From: JAFGCL01 sp964492335
GTDB lineage: Bacteria > Chloroflexota > Dehalococcoidia > UBA2247 > RBG-13-53-26
Length of the DNA: 64,000 nt
Reading direction: 5' to 3'
Assembly: GCA_964492335.1 (NCBI GenBank)
Contig: CAZBJX010000007.1
Coordinates: forward strand, 27,295-91,294
In this document: positions 7,828 through 17,572 of the stretch, in pieces
Position numbering within the stretch: the first letter of the stretch is position 1
Layout: every line of letters begins with the position of its first letter
Notes under the pieces: model-generated
Databases searched by the model: none
Seen by the model: only the letters and a program-made list of their open reading frames with translations
What the model was told of the DNA's origin: nothing
Position numbers and translations under genes: made by a program

Positions 7828-8811
7828 ATGAAATCCCTGTTGCGCAACAAGTGGACGCTGCTCGCCTACGCCGCCCTGCTGGGGCTTCTCATCATCGTGC
7901 CCCTCAGCCCGGTCCTGGACAAGTACACCCTGCTGATGACGTTCATCGCCATCAACTCCATGGTCACGGTGGGGCTGTGCCTCCTGATGGGATATACCGG
8001 CCAGGTATCGCTGGGACAGACGGCCTTCTACGGCATCGGCGCGTATACTTCAGCCATACTCAGCAAGACCTACGGCATCAACCCCTGGCTGGCCATGCTG
8101 ATGGCGGCCGCGGCTTCGGGGATCTTCGCCTACCTCATCGGCTTCCCCATCTTCCGCCTGAGGGGCAACTACCTGGCCATGGCCACGCTGGGGCTGGGGC
8201 TGGTGGTCTACACCCTCTTCAGGGAGCTGGGCGGCCTCACCGGAGGGCCCGACGGCATGTCCGGCATCCCCTACCTCTCCATCGGCGGCCTGCACTTCAA
8301 CACCCCCCTGACCAAGTACATCCTGGTGTGGCTGTTCTGCCTGCTGATCCTGCTGGTATCGCAGAACATCATCCGGTCACGGACCGGGAGGGCGCTGCGG
8401 GCCATTCACGGCAGCGAGCCGGCCGCCGAGTCGGTGGGCATCGATCTCAGCCGATACAAGGTCAAGATATTCGTCCTCAGTGCGATCTATGCATCGATTG
8501 CCGGCAGCCTGTATGTTCACACCCTGCGCTTCGTGAATCCCACCCCGTTCAGCTTCATGGCCTCGGTGATGATAGTGACCATGGCGGTGGTGGGGGGGCT
8601 GGCCAGCATCTGGGGCGCCCTCTTCGGCACGGCGGTCATCCGGATACTGAGCAACGAAGTGCTCCTGAGATTCGGGAGCCTGGACATCATCGTCTACGGC
8701 CTGATCCTGATGCTGGTGATGATATTCGTGCCCCAGGGCCTGTTCGTCGGGTTGAGGGACACCTGGCAGCGCTGGCGAAAGACGCGGCCCAGGAGAGGGG
8801 TGGCCACTTGA
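7828..8811 (+). CDS. livM: Branched-chain amino acid ABC transporter permease LivM
   Basis: Second membrane subunit, 327 aa, about eight to nine hydrophobic helices. Recognisable segments are LLMGYTGQVSLGQTAFYGIGAYTSAIL, FRLRGNYLAMATLGLGLVVYTLF and RTGRALRAIHGSEPAAESVGID, the ATPase-coupling loop, with the C-terminal IFVPQGLFVG. The start lies two bases after the livH stop and its TGA overlaps the TTG start of livG, indicating coupled translation. Confidence 0.93.
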   Translation: MKSLLRNKWTLLAYAALLGLLIIVPLSPVLDKYTLLMTFIAINSMVTVGLCLLMGYTGQVSLGQTAFYGIGAYTSAILSKTYGINPWLAMLMAAAASGIFAYLIGFPIFRLRGNYLAMATLGLGLVVYTLFRELGGLTGGPDGMSGIPYLSIGGLHFNTPLTKYILVWLFCLLILLVSQNIIRSRTGRALRAIHGSEPAAESVGIDLSRYKVKIFVLSAIYASIAGSLYVHTLRFVNPTPFSFMASVMIVTMAVVGGLASIWGALFGTAVIRILSNEVLLRFGSLDIIVYGLILMLVMIFVPQGLFVGLRDTWQRWRKTRPRRGVAT

Positions 8812-9580
8812 GCCAGCCGATCCTGGAGGTCAAGGGACTGAGGAAGGCCTTCGGCGGCCTGACCGCCGTCGACGGCGTCGACCTGTCTGTCGAAGCCGGC
8901 CAGATCACCTCCATCATCGGCCCCAACGGCGCCGGGAAGACCACGCTCTTCAATCTCATTGCCGGGGTCCACCTGCCCACCAGCGGGCAGGTCCTGTTTG
9001 AAGGCCGGCCCCTGGACAAGACGCCTCCGCACCGGCGGGCGGCCCTGGGGATTGCCCGCACCTTCCAGAACGTGCTGCTCTTCGACAACATGACCGCCCT
9101 GGAGAACGTCATGGCCGGGCAGCACGTCCGCAGCCGCCGCGGCTTCTTCGACGCCGCCCTGCGCCTGCCCGGGGCCCGCCGCGAGGAGGAGACCATAACC
9201 CTGAACGCCAGGCGCTACCTCAACCTGGTGGGGCTGGGCCTGTATGGCGAACGGAACCCGCTGAGCCTGCCGCTGGGCCAGCAGAAGCTGCTGACCGTAG
9301 CCCGGGCCCTGGCCACCCAGCCCAGGCTGCTGCTGCTGGACGAGCCGGGCGCGGGGCTGAACGCCCTGGAGAAGCAGAGCCTCAGCGAGCTCATGAGGCG
9401 CATCCGGGACATGGCCATCACCATCATCCTGGTGGAGCACGACATGGACCTGGTCATGGGCATCGCCGAGTGGGTCGTCGTCCTGGACAGCGGGCAGAAG
9501 ATAGCCGAGGGCACCGCCTCGCAGGTACAGAAGGACAAGAAGGTGATCGCCGCCTACCTGGGTGAGGAAGAGGCCGGCTG

Positions 9581-9581
<1 letters not shown>
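8808..9581 (+). CDS. livG: Branched-chain amino acid ABC transporter ATP-binding protein LivG
   Basis: One of two ATPases powering LivHM, 257 aa. It has Walker A IIGPNGAGKTTLFNLIAG, a long insert typical of LivG after the Q-loop (ARTFQNVLLFDNMTALENVM), Walker B LLLLDEPGAGLN and the switch His in VEHDMDLVMGIAEWV. The signature motif reads LPLGQQK instead of the usual LSGGQQ, as in many LivG proteins. The start is TTG 8808, seven bases after AGGAGAGGGG and overlapping the livM stop as TTGA; no closer ATG exists. Its last base overlaps the livF start. Confidence 0.92.
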
Positions 9582-10339
<758 letters not shown>

Positions 10340-10349
10340 GCCAGGGACT

Positions 10350-12170
10350 ATGAAGAAGCTGCTGTCCGGAAACGAGGCCATGGCGCTGGGGGCCGTTCAC
10401 GGCGGCCTGGCCGTGGCCGCCGCCTACCCGGGGACGCCCAGCACCGAGATACTGGAGAGCCTCTCCACCATGGAGGGCATCTACGTGGAGTGGTCCACCA
10501 ACGAGAAGGTGGCCATGGAGGTGGCCCTGGGTGCCTCCTACGGGGGAGTGCGGGCCCTGGCCATCATGAAGCACGTGGGCCTGAACGTGGCCGCCGACCC
10601 CTTCTTCGCCGCCTCGCAGACCGGGGTGCGGGGTGGCCTGGTGGTGATATCCTGCGACGACCCCGGCATGCACAGCTCCCAGAACGAGCAGGACAACCGG
10701 CACTACGCCCGGTTCGCCAAGGTCCCCATGCTGGAGCCCGGCAACAGCCAGGAGGCCTACGGACTGATGGGGCCCGCCTTCCGCATCAGTGAGGAGTTCG
10801 ACACGCCGGTCATGTTCCGCAGCACCACCCGCATCTCCCACTGCAAATCGGTGGTCGATGTCCCGGAGTCGCCGGATATCGACCGGAAGCGGCCCCGGTT
10901 CATCCGGGACCCACACAAGTTCGTGATGGTCCCCTCCAATGCCCGGCCCCGGCACCCCCTGATGGAGGAGCGTATCCGCAGGCTGTCATCATACGTGGAG
11001 ACCTTCCCCGCCAACGAGATGGTCCTTCAGGACCGCAGCCTGGGCATAATCTCCAGCGGCGCCGCCTACCAGCACGCCCGCGAGGTGTTCAGGGAGGCCA
11101 GCTTCCTGAAGCTGGTCACCTCCTACCCGCTGCCCCAGGCCCTCATCCGCCGCTTCGCCTCGGAGGTCAGCAGGGTCCTGGTGGTGGAGGAACTGGACCC
11201 CTTCATAGAGGATGCCCTGAAGGCCATGGGGATCAGCGTCATCGGCAAGGAGGTAGTCCCCATCACCGGCGAGCTCAACCCGGAGATACTCGAGGAGAGG
11301 GCGGCCATGGCAGGCCTCATCCCCGGGCCGGCCTCCGTGCACGCCGTGACCGGCCCCCTCCGGGAGTTGCCCCTGCGGCCCCCGCTGCTCTGCCCGGGCT
11401 GCCCCCATGCGGCCACCTCATATGCGCTGAAGCGGCTGGGGTTCTATCACCAACAGCCCGAGGAGGAGTCCGCCTCCGGCAGGAAGGCCCTGGCCCGGAG
11501 GCGCGAGGGGCTGATAGCCGCCAGCGACATCGGCTGCTACACCCTGGCCGTCTACCCGCCCCTGCTGGCCCTGGACACCTGCGCCTGCATGGGGGCCAGC
11601 ATAGGGCAGGCCCATGGCCTGGAGAAGGCCGGAGTGACCAACCGGACCGTCAGCGTCATAGGCGATTCCACCTTCCTCCATTCGGGCATCACCAGCCTGG
11701 TGAACGCCGTCTACAACCAGGGCCGGGGGACCACCATCATCCTGGACAACGGCACCACGGCCATGACCGGCCACCAGGGGCACCCGGGCACCGGCACGTC
11801 GGCCAGGGGAGAGGCGGCGCCCCGGGTGGTTATCGAAGACCTGGTGCGGGGCATCGGCGTCCGGGACGTCAGCGTCGTCGACGCCTTCGACCTGGCCCTG
11901 ATCGAGGGCTCCATCAGCAGGTGCGTCGAGGCGGAAGAGCCTTCGGTGGTCATCGTCCGGGGAGACTGCCCCCTCCACGTCCGGGGGAAGGGGAAGCCCA
12001 TGACCGTGGACCTGGCCGCCTGCGACCAGTGCTTCAACTGCCTGCGGGTGGGATGCCAGGCCATAACCCGGGAAGGCAACGAGGTCCGCATCGACCCCGG
12101 CCTGTGCGTGGGTGACCGGTGCGGCGTGTGCGCGCAGGTCTGCCACCGGAAAGCGATACGGGCCCAATGA
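10350..12170 (+). CDS. iorA: Indolepyruvate:ferredoxin oxidoreductase, alpha subunit
   Basis: Large subunit of the thiamine diphosphate enzyme that oxidatively decarboxylates arylpyruvates (indole-, phenyl-, hydroxyphenylpyruvate) to aryl-acetyl-CoA, reducing ferredoxin. It has 606 aa: an N-terminal pyrimidine domain (SGNEAMALGAVHGGLAVAAAYPGTPS), a thiamine-binding domain (CPGCPHAATSYAL, SDIGCYTLAVYPPLLALDTC) and a C-terminal dicluster segment with CDQCFNCLRVGC and CVGDRCGVCAQVC. The start is ATG 10350, ten bases past livF; an upstream in-frame extension only overlaps livF. It overlaps iorB by four bases (ATGA). Substrate preference within arylpyruvates is inferred from the family. Confidence 0.92.
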   Translation: MKKLLSGNEAMALGAVHGGLAVAAAYPGTPSTEILESLSTMEGIYVEWSTNEKVAMEVALGASYGGVRALAIMKHVGLNVAADPFFAASQTGVRGGLVVISCDDPGMHSSQNEQDNRHYARFAKVPMLEPGNSQEAYGLMGPAFRISEEFDTPVMFRSTTRISHCKSVVDVPESPDIDRKRPRFIRDPHKFVMVPSNARPRHPLMEERIRRLSSYVETFPANEMVLQDRSLGIISSGAAYQHAREVFREASFLKLVTSYPLPQALIRRFASEVSRVLVVEELDPFIEDALKAMGISVIGKEVVPITGELNPEILEERAAMAGLIPGPASVHAVTGPLRELPLRPPLLCPGCPHAATSYALKRLGFYHQQPEEESASGRKALARRREGLIAASDIGCYTLAVYPPLLALDTCACMGASIGQAHGLEKAGVTNRTVSVIGDSTFLHSGITSLVNAVYNQGRGTTIILDNGTTAMTGHQGHPGTGTSARGEAAPRVVIEDLVRGIGVRDVSVVDAFDLALIEGSISRCVEAEEPSVVIVRGDCPLHVRGKGKPMTVDLAACDQCFNCLRVGCQAITREGNEVRIDPGLCVGDRCGVCAQVCHRKAIRAQ

Positions 12171-12769
12171 CGAAGACCGATATCCTCATGACAGGCGTGG
12201 GCGGCCAGGGCGTGATCCTGGCCAGCGATGCGCTGGCGGAGATAGCCATGAAGGCCGGCCATGACGTCAAGAAGTCCGACTCCCTGGGCATGTCCCAGAG
12301 GGGCGGAAGCGTCGTCAGCCACCTGAGGCTGGCCCGCCGGGTATTCTCCCCCATGATCCGGAAGGGAGAGGCGGACATCCTGCTGGCCTTCGAGAGGCTG
12401 GAGGGCGCCCGCTGGGCGGACTACCTCCACGAAGGCAGCATCGCCATCATCAACGACCTGGCCATTCCGCCGCTGTCGGTGGTGGGCGGCGCGTCGGCCT
12501 ACCCCGGCACGGCCGAGGTGGAGGAGATCATCCGCCGGCGCACCCGGAGGCTGTACATCCTGCCGGGCACCGGGATCGCCCGGGAGATGGGCAACCCGCA
12601 GGTGCTCAACGTCCTGCTGGTGGGTTTCCTGTCGGTGTTCCTGGACATCGACGAGCCCGGCTACATCGAGGACCTCTCGCGGCGGGTGCCGCAGAAGGTC
12701 CTCCAGCTGAATCTCGCGGCCTTCGCCAGGGGCCGGGCGGAGGCCCTGGCCAGGACGCAGGGCAACTAA
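12167..12769 (+). CDS. iorB: Indolepyruvate:ferredoxin oxidoreductase, beta subunit
   Basis: Small (gamma-domain) subunit of IOR, 200 aa, which binds CoA and completes the active complex with IorA. It opens with ILMTGVGGQGVILASDALAEIA, the glycine-rich CoA-binding segment, followed by VKKSDSLGMSQRGGSVVSHLRLA, both characteristic of 2-oxoacid:acceptor oxidoreductase gamma domains. The start ATG overlaps the iorA stop (ATGA), fixing the N-terminus and implying one-to-one translation. The acyl-CoA ligase follows 23 bp downstream with its own GATCTAGGAGGC ribosome site. Confidence 0.93.
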   Translation: MTKTDILMTGVGGQGVILASDALAEIAMKAGHDVKKSDSLGMSQRGGSVVSHLRLARRVFSPMIRKGEADILLAFERLEGARWADYLHEGSIAIINDLAIPPLSVVGGASAYPGTAEVEEIIRRRTRRLYILPGTGIAREMGNPQVLNVLLVGFLSVFLDIDEPGYIEDLSRRVPQKVLQLNLAAFARGRAEALARTQGN

Positions 12770-12792
12770 CGCTGATCTAGGAGGCTAGCCTG

Positions 12793-14100
12793 ATGATCTG
12801 GAGTCCGAAGTTCGAGACCATGCCCCGGCCGGAGATGGAGAAGCTGCAACTGGAGCGGCTCAAGGCCCTCGTGGCGCGGGTCTACGAGAAGGTGCCGTTC
12901 TACCGGCAGGCCCTCCAGCAGAGGGGCATGACGCCCGACAGCATCAAGTCCCTGGCCGACCTGCGCCGGCTGCCCTTCACCACCAAGCAGGACTTCCGGG
13001 ACAACTACCCCCTGGGCCTGCTGGCCGTCCCCATGGAGCAGATCTGCCGGGTCCACGCCTCCAGCGGCACCACCGGGAAGCCGGTGGTCGCCCCCTACAC
13101 GGCCAACGACCTGCGCATGTGGACCGAGGTCATGGCCCGGACTCTCAGCTGCGCCGGGGTCACCAGGGACGACGTCATGCAGAACTCCTACGGCTACGGG
13201 CTCTTCACCGGCGGGCTCGGCTTCCACTATGGCGGCGAGAGGGTGGGGGCCACCGTGATCCCCACCTCCACCGGCAACACCAAGAGGCAGCTCATGCTGA
13301 TACAGGACATCGGCACCACCGTCCTCACCTGCACCCCGTCCTACACCCTCATCCTGGCGGAGGGCGCCAGGGACATCGGGCTGGACCTGAGGACAACCAG
13401 GCTCCGGCTGGCCGTCTGCGGCGCTGAGCCCTGGTCCGAGCAGATGAGGGCGGACATCGAGGCCCGGCTGCCCATCAAGGCCATGGACATCTACGGCCTG
13501 ACCGAGGTAGTGGGGCCCGGCGTGTCCGTCGAGTGCGAGCAGCAGTGCGGCCTGCACATCTTCGAGGACAACTTTCTGCCGGAGATCGTCCATCCCCAGA
13601 CGGACGAGCCACTGCCCTTCGGCCAGAGAGGTGAGCTGGTCCTGACCACCCTCACCAAGGAGGGCCAGCCGGTTATCCGCTTCCGCACCAAGGACATCTC
13701 CACTCTCCACGCCGAGCCCTGCAAGTGCGGGCGCACTCTGGTGCGCATGGAGAAGGTGACCGGCAGGACCGACGACATGCTCAAGATACGCGGCGTCAAC
13801 GTCTTCCCCTCCCAGATCGAGAGCGTCCTTCTGCAGGTAGAGGGGGTGGAGCCCCAGTACCTCATCATCGTCGATCGGGCGCGCAACCTGGACGACCTGG
13901 AGGTCTGGGTGGAGGTGTCGGAGAACGTCTTCTCCGATGAGATGAAGAAGATGGAGGCCCTGAAGAAGAAGGTCACCGACGAGCTGGAGAGCACGCTGGG
14001 CATCGGGGTCAAGGTGAAGCTGGTGGAGCCGAAATCCATCGCCCGCACGGAGGGCAAGGCCACCCGGGTGGTGGACCGGCGCGAGATGGGACTGAAGTAG
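12793..14100 (+). CDS. paaK: Phenylacetate-CoA ligase (PaaK) family protein
   Basis: AMP-forming ligase that joins an aryl or other carboxylic acid to CoA, 435 aa. Adenylate-forming motifs are present: the P-loop-like ASSGTTGKPVVAPYT, DIYGLTEVVGPGVS for the adenine pocket, and the C-terminal hinge KVTGRTDDMLKIRGVNVFPSQIE. PaaK next to iorAB and an ACT-domain gene is a recurring arrangement in archaea and anaerobic bacteria. The ligase may supply or recapture aryl-acetyl-CoA. A strong AGGAGG lies eight bases before ATG 12793. The exact acid is not determinable from sequence. Confidence 0.88.
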   Translation: MIWSPKFETMPRPEMEKLQLERLKALVARVYEKVPFYRQALQQRGMTPDSIKSLADLRRLPFTTKQDFRDNYPLGLLAVPMEQICRVHASSGTTGKPVVAPYTANDLRMWTEVMARTLSCAGVTRDDVMQNSYGYGLFTGGLGFHYGGERVGATVIPTSTGNTKRQLMLIQDIGTTVLTCTPSYTLILAEGARDIGLDLRTTRLRLAVCGAEPWSEQMRADIEARLPIKAMDIYGLTEVVGPGVSVECEQQCGLHIFEDNFLPEIVHPQTDEPLPFGQRGELVLTTLTKEGQPVIRFRTKDISTLHAEPCKCGRTLVRMEKVTGRTDDMLKIRGVNVFPSQIESVLLQVEGVEPQYLIIVDRARNLDDLEVWVEVSENVFSDEMKKMEALKKKVTDELESTLGIGVKVKLVEPKSIARTEGKATRVVDRREMGLK

Positions 14101-14114
14101 CGAGGAGGTCGAAG

Positions 14115-14507
14115 ATGAAGATCAAGCAGGTGTCCTGCTTCATAGAGAACCAGCCGGGCCGGCTCGAGTCCGCGCTGGAGGCCCTCAAGACCGCGCAGGT
14201 CAACATCAGGGCCCTCTGCGTGGCCGAGACCTCTGAGTTCGGCATAATGCGCATGGTGCTCTCGGACAGCGCCAGAGGCGCGGAGGCCCTGCGCAAGGCC
14301 GACTTCACTGTCAAGGAGACGGTCGTTCTGCAGAAGGAGATGCCCGACCAGCCCGGTGGGCTCCTGGACACGGTGGCCCGGCCACTGGCCAGGGCGGGCA
14401 TCAACCTGGAGTACTTCTACGCCTTCATCGACCCCACGCCGGGGACGGCCAGCATAGTGCTGAAGGTGAGCGACCCGGACAGGGCCGAGAAGGCCATGGG
14501 CCAGTAG
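14115..14507 (+). CDS. Tandem ACT-domain protein
   Basis: A 130-aa stand-alone regulatory protein made of two ACT domains. The first starts KQVSCFIENQPGRLESALEALK and the second VLQKEMPDQPGGLLDTVARPLARAGINLEY; each has the N-terminal strand, the D/NQPG turn and the first helix of the fold. ACT pairs bind amino acids, so this protein may sense the aromatic or branched-chain amino acid handled by the neighbouring genes. It follows the ligase by 14 bp with GAGGAGG as ribosome site. The regulatory target is unknown. Confidence 0.85.
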   Translation: MKIKQVSCFIENQPGRLESALEALKTAQVNIRALCVAETSEFGIMRMVLSDSARGAEALRKADFTVKETVVLQKEMPDQPGGLLDTVARPLARAGINLEYFYAFIDPTPGTASIVLKVSDPDRAEKAMGQ

Positions 14508-14542
14508 CGGCCGGCCCTGCATGCCCCATCGCTCGAGGTGGG

Positions 14543-16387
14543 GTGAGAGCCGTAGAAAGCGAGTTGAGCTTGAGCCCGGAAAGCGGCAGATACCTGGCGG
14601 TCGACCTTGCGGCCCGGAAGTCCGAGGTCCGGGAGGTCCCGGGGCGCTGGCTCAGGGACTACCTGGGCGGCCTGGGGCTGGCCACCCGGCTGTACCTGGA
14701 GTGCTCCGGGGCGGGCGCCGACGCCCTGGGCCCGGACAACCCCATCGTCTTCGCCTGCGGCCCGCTCTCCGGCACCATGGCCCCGGCCTCCGCCGGCCAC
14801 GCCGTGGTCACCCGGTCGCCCGCCACCGGCTTCCTCTACGGCTCTTTGTCCTTTGGGCTGTGGTCACTGGCCCTGGCCAGGACCGGCTGCGACGCCGTGG
14901 TCATCACCGGCGCCGCCGCCTCGCCCGTGTACCTGCTCATCGATGATAGCCGGGTGCACTTCCGGCAGGCAGGGCCCCTGACGGGGCAGGGATGCCCGCA
15001 GACGGCGGCCGCCATCAGGCGCCAGTCCGGAGACAGCCGGGTCCAGGTGGCCTGCATCGGCCCGGCGGGCGAGTCCCGGGCCCGCCTGGCCACCATCAGC
15101 GATGGCTACCGCCTTCCCCACCGGGGCGGGGCGGGGGCCGTAATGGGGGCCAAGAACCTCAAGGCCATCGTCGTCCGCGGCACCCGGCCGGCGGCGGTGG
15201 CGGACATCGACGCCATGCGGGAGTACGCCCTGGAACTGGCTGCCGGGCTGCGCCGCCGGGCAGCCGAGGGCGGCGGGCTCGCGCCCGGGGCATGCCTGCT
15301 CCCCGGCGGTGGCGGATGCCATGTGCCGGCGAGAAACTACCGGCAGTCCATCCCCGGCGGAGTGGCCAGCCTGGCCGCGGAATGCACCGCGCAGGGGCGC
15401 CTGATCAGGGCCATCGCCTGCCCGGCCTGCCCCGTCGCCTGCCAGCACGTCTACCGGCTGACGGATGACCCGCGCTCCGACGAGCAGGCGGTGCTGGACG
15501 ACGATTCTCTGGCCGCGCTGGGCCCGCTGTGCGGGGTGTTCCACCTGCCGGTCATCCTCAAGGCCGTCGAACTCTGCCAGTTCTACGGCCTGGACCCCGT
15601 GAGCACCGGGGCGGCCGTCGCCTGGGCCATGGAGTGCTTCGAGCAGGGCATGGTCTCCAGCAAGGACACTCAGGGCCTGGACCTCTCCTTCGGGAGCGCC
15701 GACGGGCTGGTGGAGACGGTGCGCCTCATGGGGCGGCGGGCCGGCATCGGCGGCATGCTGGCCGACGGCGTGCGCAGCGCCTCGAACGCGCTCGGCCAGG
15801 GCTCCGGGGACTGGGCCATGCATGTCCGGGGGCTGGAGATGGTCGTTTGCGATCCCCGCACACAGCCGGGCCTGGCACTGCGCCTGGCAGCCGGCCTGCG
15901 GCCGCTGACCATCGGCGACACCGACGAAGGCCCGCGGCCGGACATCAGGGCCCGGGAGGACCTCGCGGGCGGCGGCGACTGCCTGGCCGTCTGCCCCCGC
16001 GCGCGCCGGTATTTCCAGGACTTCCCGGCGCAGGCCGCCCGGATGTACACGCTGGCCACCGGCATGCCCCTGGGCCCGGCCGAGCTCAGGCTGGCCGGCG
16101 AGAGGGCCAACACCCTGACCAGGGCCATCGACATCCGCGATGGCCGGCTGCCGGCTGACGACCGGCTGCCGCCGCGCCTGCTCCGTGAGCCGCCGGACAC
16201 CGGGGAGGCGGCGGGGGCGGTAGTCTCCGAGAAGGGCCTGGCGGCCGCCCTGGACGGCTACTACCGGGAGCGCGGCTGGGGCCCGGACGGAAGCCCGCCG
16301 GGCGAGGAGCTCGCGACGCTCGGCATGGACGATGTGCGCCAGAAGCTGAAAGGAAACGGGCATGGAGCGCCGCCACATACTGTGTGA
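14543..16387 (+). CDS. Aldehyde ferredoxin oxidoreductase (tungsten-type)
   Basis: Oxidises aldehydes to acids, or the reverse, with ferredoxin and a tungsten or molybdenum bis-pterin cofactor. 614 aa. The N-terminal domain starts SGRYLAVDLAARKSEV and includes YLGGLGLATRLYLE; HRGGAGAVMGAKNLKAIVVRG is the cofactor-binding segment. The cluster ligands are IACPACPVACQHVY (C-x2-C-x3-C) and the distal GGDCLAVCPRARRYF. The GTG start at 14543 is uncertain: the GAGGTGG site is almost adjacent and lies in a CCCCA/TGGGG hairpin. An alternative TTG lies at 14564. The stop overlaps the ferredoxin gene. It fits disposal of arylacetaldehydes formed by IOR side reactions. Confidence 0.9.
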   Translation: MRAVESELSLSPESGRYLAVDLAARKSEVREVPGRWLRDYLGGLGLATRLYLECSGAGADALGPDNPIVFACGPLSGTMAPASAGHAVVTRSPATGFLYGSLSFGLWSLALARTGCDAVVITGAAASPVYLLIDDSRVHFRQAGPLTGQGCPQTAAAIRRQSGDSRVQVACIGPAGESRARLATISDGYRLPHRGGAGAVMGAKNLKAIVVRGTRPAAVADIDAMREYALELAAGLRRRAAEGGGLAPGACLLPGGGGCHVPARNYRQSIPGGVASLAAECTAQGRLIRAIACPACPVACQHVYRLTDDPRSDEQAVLDDDSLAALGPLCGVFHLPVILKAVELCQFYGLDPVSTGAAVAWAMECFEQGMVSSKDTQGLDLSFGSADGLVETVRLMGRRAGIGGMLADGVRSASNALGQGSGDWAMHVRGLEMVVCDPRTQPGLALRLAAGLRPLTIGDTDEGPRPDIRAREDLAGGGDCLAVCPRARRYFQDFPAQAARMYTLATGMPLGPAELRLAGERANTLTRAIDIRDGRLPADDRLPPRLLREPPDTGEAAGAVVSEKGLAAALDGYYRERGWGPDGSPPGEELATLGMDDVRQKLKGNGHGAPPHTV

Positions 16388-16796
16388 CAGGGACAAGTGC
16401 ACCGGCTGCATGATCTGCGAGTTCGCCTGCTCGGCGGCGAGGGAGGGGCGGTTCGATCTGGAGCTGTCCCGGATCAGGGTGCTCCGGGCCACGCCCACGC
16501 TCATCGATGCGGTGGCCTGCCGTTTCTGCCGCCACACCCCCTGCGTCACGGAGTGCCCCCGGGGCGCCCTGGGCATCGATGAGGCCTCGTGGACCCTGGC
16601 CCTGGACAAGGCCCGCTGCGCCGGCTGCGGCTGGTGCCTGGAGGCCTGCCCCTTCGGGGCCATAGGGATGGACGAGAGCACCAAGACCATCATCGTCTGC
16701 GATCTGTGCCAGGACCTGGACCAGCCCCAGTGCATCCGGGCCTGCCCCCAGCAGGCGCTCAGCCTCCACGTGCCCGGCGCGGCGTCGGGCCGCTAG
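16362..16796 (+). CDS. Four-cluster 4Fe-4S ferredoxin, partner of the aldehyde oxidoreductase
   Basis: A 144-aa electron-transfer protein of the DMSO-reductase-beta/HycB type. Sixteen cysteines fall in four groups: CTGCMICEFAC, CRFCRHTPCVTEC, CAGCGWCLEAC and CDLCQDLDQPQCIRAC, each fitting a cubane cluster. It overlaps the end of the oxidoreductase gene by 26 bp in another frame, so the two are almost certainly cotranslated partners. It probably carries electrons between the tungsten enzyme and cellular ferredoxin or a membrane acceptor. Last gene of the block; the region downstream to the MarR promoter is non-coding. Confidence 0.88.
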   Translation: MERRHILCDRDKCTGCMICEFACSAAREGRFDLELSRIRVLRATPTLIDAVACRFCRHTPCVTECPRGALGIDEASWTLALDKARCAGCGWCLEACPFGAIGMDESTKTIIVCDLCQDLDQPQCIRACPQQALSLHVPGAASGR

Positions 16797-16931
16797 CTAG
16801 CCGCCCCGGGCGCCGGCCGCCTTCCGGGGCCGCTCCCCCGCGGCGCCGCCCCCGCATCAAGGCCGTCTCCCAACTGTGATCATCTCGTGACCTCTTCCTC
16901 GTGCGAGCAGACTGTTGCCGTCAAGCAAGAC

Positions 16932-16961
16932 TTGACAGCCGGACACCCCCGGACCTATACT
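16932..16961 (+). promoter_or_regulatory. Promoter of the marR-RND operon
   Basis: Consensus TTGACA at 16932-16937, 18-bp spacer, TATACT at 16956-16961. Transcription should start near 16968, about 11 bases before the ATG at 16979. No convincing MarR inverted repeat was found overlapping it. Confidence 0.75.
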
Positions 16962-16978
16962 TCCGCACATGGAACCTT

Positions 16979-17503
16979 ATGGCCGCAACACGTGACGTGA
17001 TCCGGGAGGAGCCGCATCGGCCAGATGATCAGGCGCCCCTGTTCCTGCAGTGTCTCGCGGAGGTGCTCCGCGGAATCGCCCCCATGCCCCCCGAGGTGAT
17101 GGTCCGCCTGGGGCAGGCCCTTAAGGATATCATGGCCGACCCTCACACTCAGCCGGCAGCCGAGCCGCCCAATTTCTATCGCATGGCCATATTGCTGACC
17201 CAGGACCCCCGGCCAACCATGGGCGAGCTCAGCGAGTACCTCTCCCTCCCCGTGTCCACTGTGAGCCGCCTGGTAAGCCAGCTGGAGGAGCGCGGATACG
17301 TGGAGAGGCTGCCCGACCCGGCGGACGGCAGGGTGGTGCGGGTGGCCATGACCAATGGGGCCACGGAGCTCTACGAGGCCTTCGGCAGCCGTGCGGCCCG
17401 CAATGCACAGAAGGTCCTGGGCTGCCTCACGCCGGAGGAGCGGACCATCTTGCTCATCCTGCTGGTCAAGCTGGCCTCCAATCTGGACCAGGAGACGGCA
17501 TGA
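16979..17503 (+). CDS. MarR-family transcriptional regulator
   Basis: A 174-aa DNA-binding protein expected to control the efflux gene 69 bp downstream. The winged helix-turn-helix is plain: PTMGELSEYLSLPVSTVSRLVSQLEERGYVERL followed by the wing DPADGRVVRVAMT. The flanking N- and C-terminal helices would form the dimer interface. ATG 16979 was chosen because the promoter at 16932-16961 excludes the earlier in-frame start at 16901. Members of this family usually repress their own operon and are released by small aromatic ligands, which would suit the neighbouring aromatic-acid genes; this is inference. Confidence 0.87.
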   Translation: MAATRDVIREEPHRPDDQAPLFLQCLAEVLRGIAPMPPEVMVRLGQALKDIMADPHTQPAAEPPNFYRMAILLTQDPRPTMGELSEYLSLPVSTVSRLVSQLEERGYVERLPDPADGRVVRVAMTNGATELYEAFGSRAARNAQKVLGCLTPEERTILLILLVKLASNLDQETA

Positions 17504-17572
17504 TCCCCGCCACCCGCCATGAACTGTTTCCAGGGGCGGAAATACCCGCCAGGCGACTGAAAGGAGCATTCG

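Noticed and set aside
7851..8807. A long frame (to 9581) opening inside livM in a different frame
   Set aside because: Only the part from TTG 8808 is real livG; the earlier stretch is a low-complexity Gly/His/Arg-rich shadow of livM caused by high GC.
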